DNA of 64,000 nucleotides from Saprospiraceae bacterium (lineage in GTDB: Bacteria; Bacteroidota; Bacteroidia; Chitinophagales; Saprospiraceae). Numbering within the stretch: the stretch's first letter is position 1; every line of letters begins with the position of its first letter. Where the stretch lies: contig JADJYH010000042.1 of NCBI GenBank assembly GCA_016719855.1, forward strand, positions 12,783-76,782, in the 5' to 3' direction. The notes under the pieces are model-generated. The model saw only the letters and a program-made list of their open reading frames with translations, was not told where the DNA came from and did no database searches. The translations under genes were made by a program, and so were the position numbers. This document shows, in pieces, positions 57,612 through 64,000 of the stretch.

Positions 57612-59583
57612 ATGAAGAATTTATACGCCTTTTTCTGCTTCGCAATATTTGCCCTAGCCGCCTGCACTTACACACAAAAAGTGAAGGACGGCAACTTCGC
57701 CGTCGAGCGGAAACAATACGCTGTGGCCGTTGATTTACTCAAAAAAGAACACCAAAAAGCAAAAAGCCGGGTAGAAAAGGGCAAAATCGCCTTCCAGCTT
57801 GCCGAAAGCTACCGGATGCTCAACAAGCCCGCCAGCGCCTCGGACTGGTACAAAAAAGCCTACGACGACGGCTACGGCACCGACGCCCTCCGGGAATACG
57901 CCTATACGCTCAAGCAGCTCGAACAGTACGACGAGGCCATGAAACAGTTCAAGGAACTGGGCATCGAAATCGGCAGCCCATACGAGTACAAGCGGGAAAT
58001 TGCTGCCTGCCAAGTGGCCAAAGGCTGGAAGGAAGAAAAGTCCAAGGCTTATTCTGCCACTGCCCTGCCATTCAACAGCCCCGGTGCCGACTACGCCCCA
58101 AGCTATTTTCCAAAGCGGAAAAATCGTGTTCACCTCCGACCGCCAAGCCGCCACTGGCGATGAAACCTACAAGTGGACGGGCAACGAATTCTCCGACCTG
58201 TTCCTCGCCGACCTGCAAACCAACGACGTACAACCATTTGACAATCAACTGAATACGCCCACCAACGAGGGCACGGCCACGTTTAACAAACCTGCTAACG
58301 AACTTTATTTCACCCGATGCTACGGCGACAAAAAAGAGGACAACTTCTGCAAAATCATGTCGAGCAAATGGGACGGAAACCGATGGACGGACCCCACTGC
58401 ACTGCCCTTCCAGCAGAACGGCGTGAACTACGGACACCCGGCGCTCACTGCCGATGGCAACACCCTCTACTTTTCCTCCAACTCCAAGGACGGCTGGGGC
58501 GGCTACGACCTCTGGTCGAGCGAGCGACAGGGCGAGCTTTGGGGCGAACCCAAGCTCCTTCCCCGCACCGTGAACACCATCGGCAACGAGAAATTCCCGT
58601 GGCTCGATGGCGACACCCTCTACTTTGCCTCCGATTACCACCCTGGCATGGGCGGACTCGACGTGTTCAAGACCTACAAAACCGCCGCTGGCGCCTGGGC
58701 GCCCGTGCAGAACCTCAAGCCGCCCCTCAATTCCGGCTTCGATGATTTTGCGTATGTGGTTGATTATCAGGCAAAAAGGGCGAAAGACGTGCTACAAGTC
58801 GGCTACTTCAGTTCCAACCGCCCAGATGGCAGTGGAAACGACGACCTCTACCGTTTCGAGCGGCGCATACCGCCGCCAGAGCCAGTAAAGCCAGTAGCCG
58901 AGTACAAACTGAAACTGGAAGGCTACGTACTCGAAAAAATCTACACAGAAGCCGACAACCCCGACACCAAGCTGCTGGGCCGCAAGCCGCTCAACGGCGC
59001 AAACGTGGAGGTGAAATTTGGCAAGGAAGTGAAAAAATTCACGGTAGCCGAAGACGGCTTTTTTAGCATGGACTTGGCGGAAAACACGGATTATCAGTTC
59101 ATTGCAACGAAAAACGGCTACCTGACGGGGGAGACTTTTTTCTCCACGAAGGGCATTGGCAAAGACCCCTCGAATCCCGTTCAGACTTTCGAGGTGGAGG
59201 TGGTCTTGGACAAAATATTCCTCAACAAGGAAATCGTGTTGGAGGACATCTACTACGACTTTGACAAATGGGACATTCGCCCGGACGCCCAGCCAACGCT
59301 GAACGCCCTCGCCCGAAACCTGGAACTGAACCCGAAAATCCGCATCCAACTCAGCTCACACACCGACTGCCGTGGCAACGACGGCTACAACGCCGAACTC
59401 AGCCAACGCCGGGCACAATCCGCCGTGGACTACCTCGTGTCGAGGGGCATCTCGGTGGAACGCCTTTCGGCGAAGGGCTTCGGCGAATCGGTGCCGAAAG
59501 CCAACTGCGCCTGTGCACGCTGCACGGAGGAGGAACATCAGTTGAACAGACGGACGACGTTTACGGTGTTGGAGGGGTTGTGA
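57612..59583 (+). CDS. porE: PorE-like T9SS component: lipoprotein with TPR, PD40 propeller, CRD and OmpA domain (frameshifted)
   Basis: PorE links the type IX machinery to peptidoglycan. The protein (about 657 aa) has a lipobox (FCFAIFALAACTYTQ), TPR-like repeats (residues 20-140, AFQLAESYRMLNKPASASDW, LKQLEQYDEAMKQFKEL), a PD40/WD40-like propeller (IVFTSDRQAATGDETYK, NTLYFSSNSKDGWGGYDLWS, DTLYFASDYHPGMGGLDVFK), a carboxypeptidase-regulatory-like domain (KPLNGANVEVKFGKEVKKFT) and a C-terminal OmpA domain (DIYYDFDKWDIRPDAQPTLN, LSSHTDCRGNDGYNAELSQR). One extra T in 58106-58109 breaks the frame between SPGADYAPSYF and QSGKIVFTSDR. The domain order matches PorE. Other OmpA/PD40 proteins share parts of it, so the symbol is probable, not certain. 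Confidence 0.82.
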
Positions 59584-59634
59584 TGGACTTCTATTGGTTT
59601 TGGTTGGGAGCAAGTCACGCTACGTTCGACTTGT

Positions 59635-61704
59635 TCAAGCGGGTATTTGAATAATGAACTCCGTCCCAACCCCTTCCGTGCTTTCCACTTCCAGTGTTCC
59701 CCCATGCCCCTTCACCACAATATCATACGCCAGCGAAAGCCCCAAACCTGTGCCCTGCCCGGTGGGTTTGGTGGTGAAAAACGGCTGGAAAATCCGGGCC
59801 TTCACGCCGTCGGGAATGCCCGTGCCGTTGTCCTTGATTCGGAACTCCACGCCGTTGTCCGTCCTTTTGATGAAATGGAAACCGTCGGTTCGGAGGTCCA
59901 GACCTGTCAGGTTTTTGAAACCTGACAGGTCTTCTGCCACTTGCTCCTTCCGCTGCTGCGTGGCATAAAACGCATTGTTCACCAAGTTCAAAAACACCCG
60001 CCCGATGTCCTGCGGAACCACCTCCACCTTCCCGATTGTCGGGTCGAAATCGGTGACCATTTGGGCGTTGAAACTGGAATCCTTTGCCCGCAAGCCGTGG
60101 TAACTCAGCCGCAGGTACTCGTCGGCGAGGGCGTTGAGGTCGGTGGGTTCTTTCTTGCCGGTGCTGGTGCGGGCGTGTTGGAGCATGCCCGTAACGATGG
60201 CGGCGGCGCGCTTGCCGTGGTGGTTGATTTTCTCTTGGTTTTGGGTCAAGTCGTTACCAAGTCTTCAATCAATTCCCAGTCCTTTTCCGGTTTTTTGATT
60301 TCATCTTTCAACTCGTTTGCCAAATCCACGCTGAGTTCCGAGAAGTTGTTGACGAAGTTCAGCGGGTTCTGGATTTCGTGGGCGATGCCCGCGGTGAGTT
60401 CGCCGAGGGAGGCGAGTTTTTCGGACTGGATGAGTTGGGATTGGGTGGCTTTGAGGTGTTCGAGGTGGCTTGGAGTTGCTCCTTTTTGCTGATTCACTTC
60501 TTCAACCAACCAGATTGGCGAGTTCCACATTTCTGAGGCGAAAAATCTGCCTCTTTTTGCGATTGCTCTCCCGGTGCGTGATTTGAAGAAAAGTTCAGTA
60601 TCCGTTGCTGAACAGCCTCATTGTTCACCTCTTTTTCGATGGAAACAAAGCTAACGTGGAAACAATGCCTGCGCCAGTCTCCGGCATGTTTATAAGTTTT
60701 TGAGAGTTGCTGATGGGTTTTGTAACGTGATGTCCTTGGCCTCTTTATTTCTTCGGCAATCCCCAGCGCACGTTGCAGGTAACCGAGCGATACTGGACGT
60801 TGGCTTTCGGGAAAGTGGAATCTTCCGTACAAACCGCCGAGTAGGCACCAGATTTCCTTGTCCTTTTTGTCCTTCAGATGGTTTCCCGTACCTGTAGGCT
60901 CTGCTCGCAATAGTCCAATGCATTTCATATTCTTCCAACCCGGCAAATATCTTCCCGGTGTTGAACAAAGTGTTCCCGCCCCTTGAGGTCGCCTGTTTTG
61001 GTTATTTCCAAGCTCTGCAAGTATAGGACAATGCTTCCCGGAAATCGCCTCTGAAGGTAAATATTCCCGGATATTGTCATAACAACGCAACGCCCACTGG
61101 TCGCCGATTTGCTTGGCGTAGCACAAGGCTTTATGATATGTCATACCGAAGCGCTCCTCGTTGACCCATCTTACAATAAATCCCCGATGCAATTCAAGTG
61201 GTACGACCCGGCATTTCTCGCCGATTTCCGTGCGATTGGGCCCCCGGAAACAGGCGCATGTTCAAGGGCATGTCCAGGTCGCCGAGGTACTGGGGTGATG
61301 CTCAAATGGTACAGCGATGCGTTTCCTCCTCCAAGAAAGGCGGAAGTCCCAGCTCATAGAGAGGGCTTTAAAAAGTTCTTCCTAACGAAGCGGCTTAATC
61401 GCCCAGACTCGTCGGATGATGCCAAAATATTCGTGGATGACTGCCTGGTTCCGTTTGGTCGCTGGAAAGCAGGAATAGCTGGTACGCTTCTTCCAGCAGC
61501 GCCAGTGCTTCGGCGTATTTCGCCACCGAGATATGGCAAAAGCCGAAAAGTCCGCAGACCTTCGGCTTTGCCTTTTCGTACCGTACAAGCGTTGGGCGCC
61601 GGAGCGCCTCTTGGCTCAAGTCGAATGACCGGTTGCGTCCTGTTACCCGCAACTTCCGGAAGCTCAAGTGATTCAGGCGGTCTATCGCAGCCGTTTCGGC
61701 TCAT
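59635..61704 (-). pseudogene. TPR histidine kinase, many frameshifts
   Basis: The C-terminal part is clear. The HisKA helix is SLGELTAGIAHEIQNPLNFV. The ATPase domain has the N-box PQDIGRVFLNLVNNAFYA, G1 IKDNGTGIPDGVKARIFQ and G2 TKPTGQGTGLGLSLAYDIVV, ending TEFIIQIPA. The frame slips near 60246. Upstream, TPR-like pieces appear in changing frames (YHKALCYAKQIGDQWALRCY at 61130-61070; AKYAEALALLEEAYQLFLLS near 61480), so the sensor half is an N-terminal TPR array. The break density is far above that in the first 59 kb, so this end is either poorly sequenced or a true pseudogene. Confidence 0.75.
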
Positions 61705-62122
61705 GTTCGGATCTCGTTTTTTTCATGCATTGAGCGGAGTTCAGACCAATAAAACTCCCACGGAAATACGGTCAAGGTCTTTAAGGCCACGTAGTTTTCG
61801 CCAAGCGTAGCGTCCATTTTCACGCCCGTGTTTTCGATCTGCCCGCATCGGTGAGCGCCTGTGCGACCCGGTGAAGCTCGCCTCGTCGGTGCAGCCGGCG
61901 CAAGGTAGTGCATGCCCACGCTGAACGGGTTGAAGACCGATGCACCTTCTTTTTCCCAGTTACGTACTGCGATAAAAAGTAACACCTGCGACGAAAATGA
62001 ACAATTGTCCACTTCGAGCGCCACGGGAAATCCCAGCTTGTCCGGTAAAATGCTCTGGAACGTGCCAAATCAGTGCTCCGCAACGCAATGGTGGATGCCA
62101 GGGTTTGATGTTGATTGCCATG
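61701..62122 (-). pseudogene. VOC (glyoxalase/bleomycin-resistance) family gene, broken
   Basis: Starting at ATG 62122 (MAINIKP), pieces in different frames rebuild a VOC protein of about 130 aa: RSTDLARSRAFYR, then ALEVDNCSFSSQVLLFIAVR, FNPFSVGMHYLA, LHRVAQALTDAG, NTGVKMDATLGENYVALK and PWEFYWSE. VOC proteins bind a metal and act on small molecules; the reaction here is unknown. At least four frame breaks occur in about 420 bp. Confidence 0.65.
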
Positions 62123-62268
62123 ATTTAAAGTTTTATGGTAAAAAAAATATGAATTCCTTAAATTTGAGTATCCCGTTGATTTGAAAATAATGGAAATGGA
62201 ACAGTGCGAAGGTATTTTGTTTTCCTCCGAGCATTTTGTGACGACTTTTCAATCCATTGTTTCGCAGT

Positions 62269-63079
62269 TTATTTGGGATTAACCGGGCTGGGTAATTGAA
62301 TAACAAACTCCGTCCCATCCCCCTCCGCACTCTCCACTTCCAGCGCGCCCCCATGCCCCTTCACCACAATATCATACGCCAGCGAAAGCCCAGCCCCGTG
62401 CCCTGCCCCGTCGGCTTGGTGGTGAAAAACGGCTGGAAAATCCTGGCTTTCACGCCGTCGGGGATGCCCGTGCCGTTGTCCTTAATGCGAAACCCCACGC
62501 CGCCGTCCGTCCTTTTTTGATGAAACGGAACCGTCGGCTCGTATGTGACCTGTCAGGTTTGAAACCTGACAGGTCTTCTTTGCCATGTTTCTGCCGCTGC
62601 TGCGTGGCGTAAAACGCATTGTTCCGCAGATTCAAAAACACCCGCCCAAATCCTGCGGAATCCTCCACCTCGCCGACTCCGGGTCGAAAGCGGTCACACC
62701 ACCATCGCTGTCGTGCGCCAGCCAAACCACGCCCCTGCTGTCAGGAAGTCGGGATTCCGCAGAAGTCGCTGAGAGAGAGTTGGAGTCGAGGCGGGTCGTT
62801 GCGGTAGGTGAAGGGTCTGCCCGTCGTAGCGGTGCAGCCCCTCCTGCGAGGCGAACCAGAGGAAGCCTGCGTTGTCCTAACACGATGCCTGTACAATGTT
62901 GCCGAGCTGGCACCAGGGCAGTTCAAGACCTCGAAGCGGGGTTGAAGGTGTTGAAATCGTCGGCCTGCTTTTGACCGATGTCGGTGGTGGAGAGCAGGGC
63001 AAGGCAGGAAAACAGGGAACAGGCGAATGGTCAACTCATTTGGAAATAGTTTTGGCCAAATGTAGGGACTAACATTCAT
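62269..63079 (-). pseudogene. Propeller N-terminus joined to a histidine kinase ATPase end (chimeric or misassembled)
   Basis: From about 63079 the minus strand encodes a signal-like start (MNVSPYIWPKLFPNELTIRL), then the beginning of a two-component-regulator propeller (FNPRFEVLNCPG, then across frames GFLWFASQEGLHRYDG and GVVWLAHDSDGG). At about 62690 it passes directly into the kinase segment PQDLGRVFLNLRNNAFYATQ and runs to a kinase C-terminus (LAYDIVVKGHGGALEVESAE, GTEFVIQLPSPVNPK, stop at 62269). The ATPase part is a close copy of the kinase end at 59635-59990. Roughly 700 residues expected between these parts are missing. Confidence 0.65.
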
Positions 63080-63394
63080 TTAATGCTACTTTGAACTCAC
63101 CTTAACCTTAGTTCGGAGATTAAGGCTTTGATTATCAGCCAATTAGCCCAGCAAGGGTAGCAAAATTGGCAATACTCCATTGGCGGCAGAAGGCGATAGT
63201 TCTGGTATGGACATGCGCACTGAGGGCTGCGATGCGCAAAGTGAACATCGAGAGGCACAAGCGGAACTTGATTTGGCGGGGGGCTGGGGCCAGAGCGCAT
63301 CCGTAAAGTAAAATTTTTACGATCATTCATTAAAGGAAACCCGGTTCCGCGGAACGAACTTTGCGCCGCCAAGTCGAAAACTATCCACCGTTTT

Positions 63395-64000
63395 ATGGGT
63401 CTGTTGGCCTGGCAATGTCTTTGGGCAACCTTCCAGTGCCTCATTTCTGCTTTATACGAACGACCAAGGACTTAGCAACGACAATATCACCTCGTTTGCC
63501 AAGGACAAACTCGGCTATCTTTGGGTAGGCACCGTGAACGGGCTGAACCGCCTGATGGGCGTAACTTCAAAATATTTCGGCACGACCGCCAACGAGAACA
63601 GCATCCCCAACAACCTCATCCTCGAGACCACGGCAGCCCAGACGGCTGGCTCTGGATTTCCACCGATCTTCGGCCTTGCAAGTTGAATCCTTCTGGCTCG
63701 ACATCGAGCGCATACCCATCCGGAAAATGCGGACACGCTAAAGAACGAGAATTGCCGCAAGCGCGGGTGGTCTTCGACTCGAGGGGCATGGCCTGGACGA
63801 CTGGCTGGAGCGGGATTTACAAATTTGACCCCCAGCACGAACGAACTGGTTTTTTACACAAAAACGGAGCAAACCTGATAGGCTATTTCGGGATTATCGT
63901 GGATGAAAGATCGGTTGTGGATGATAAACAGCGGCCCGCACCGGTATGACCCCGCCACCAAAACCATCAAATTGTTCAAGGGCGTGAACCCGTGAGCCGT
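63395..64000 (+). pseudogene. Two-component-regulator propeller protein, 5' part, frameshifted, runs off the right edge
   Basis: From ATG 63395 (GLLAWQCLWATFQCLISA, signal-like) frames combine to LLYTNDQGLSNDNITSFAKD then KLGYLWVGTVNGLNRL, the classic first blade of a two-component-regulator propeller. Later blades are visible (ARVVFDSRGMAWTTGWSGIY KFDP). Three or more frame slips occur. Such propellers usually form the sensor of a histidine kinase or hybrid regulator. The gene continues beyond the window. Confidence 0.65.

Noticed and set aside
1..64000. CRISPR arrays
   Set aside because: The tandem arrays have 7-11-nt units without regular spacers of 30-40 nt and no cas genes are present.

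Overview
The window is chromosomal DNA from a member of the phylum Bacteroidota. Evidence: a type IX secretion system (T9SS) with a partial sprA translocon gene and a PorE-like OmpA/PD40 lipoprotein; very large secreted proteins with SprB-type or HYR-type repeats ending in type A or type B T9SS sorting domains; a fused murF-alr gene; a SecDF-type translocase; a TPR histidine kinase; and promoters with the Bacteroidota -7 element TAnnTTTG. The cohesin/dockerin-like T9SS protein and the two-component-propeller/OmpA protein recall the Saprospiria, but genus-level placement is inference.

Layout. 0-5 kb: sprA (5' part only), ruvA, murF-alr. 5-16 kb: a thioredoxin-fold T9SS adhesin-like protein, a Fic AMPylase with its own HTH, and a HYR/dockerin/cohesin T9SS protein. 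16-18 kb: AT-rich decayed island. 18-31 kb: HtrA protease, acyltransferase, tRNA-Ser, a T9SS type B protein with about sixteen 51-residue repeats, a poly-G tract beside a truncated Uma2-like gene, galT, a PQQ dehydrogenase, ywbE and a beta-barrel-like lipoprotein. 31-39 kb: unknown secreted protein, propeller/SprB/OmpA protein, bilobed retropepsin-like protease, Crp/Fnr regulator, RNase Z, STAS protein. 40-48 kb: housekeeping block clpC, infC-rpmI-rplT and secDF. 48-54 kb: Kbp (BON-LysM), 2-hydroxyacid dehydrogenase, PlsC, GH78 rhamnosidase, DoxX, PyrR-like PRTase. 54.3-55.4 kb: an RNA-rich non-coding block with a 6S-like element and a small minus-strand gene. 55.4-64 kb: a mosaic pseudogene, the PorE-like gene, and heavily broken histidine kinase, VOC and propeller genes.

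Two features run through the window. First, at least sixteen single-base frameshifts, mostly in short homopolymers, break genes that should be essential (murF-alr, clpC, rnz, rplT, secDF). I read these as sequence or assembly errors and annotate the genes as single loci with the break point stated. Second, a family of 'echo hairpins': short words of about 7-11 nt repeated imperfectly in tandem, usually with the complementary word repeated in a second arm 20-80 nt away. They sit at gene borders, often include a stop codon, and occur in frame inside murF and alr. Each locus has its own word, except that one 30-nt arm is shared exactly by two loci 38 kb apart. This family is the best candidate here for something undescribed.
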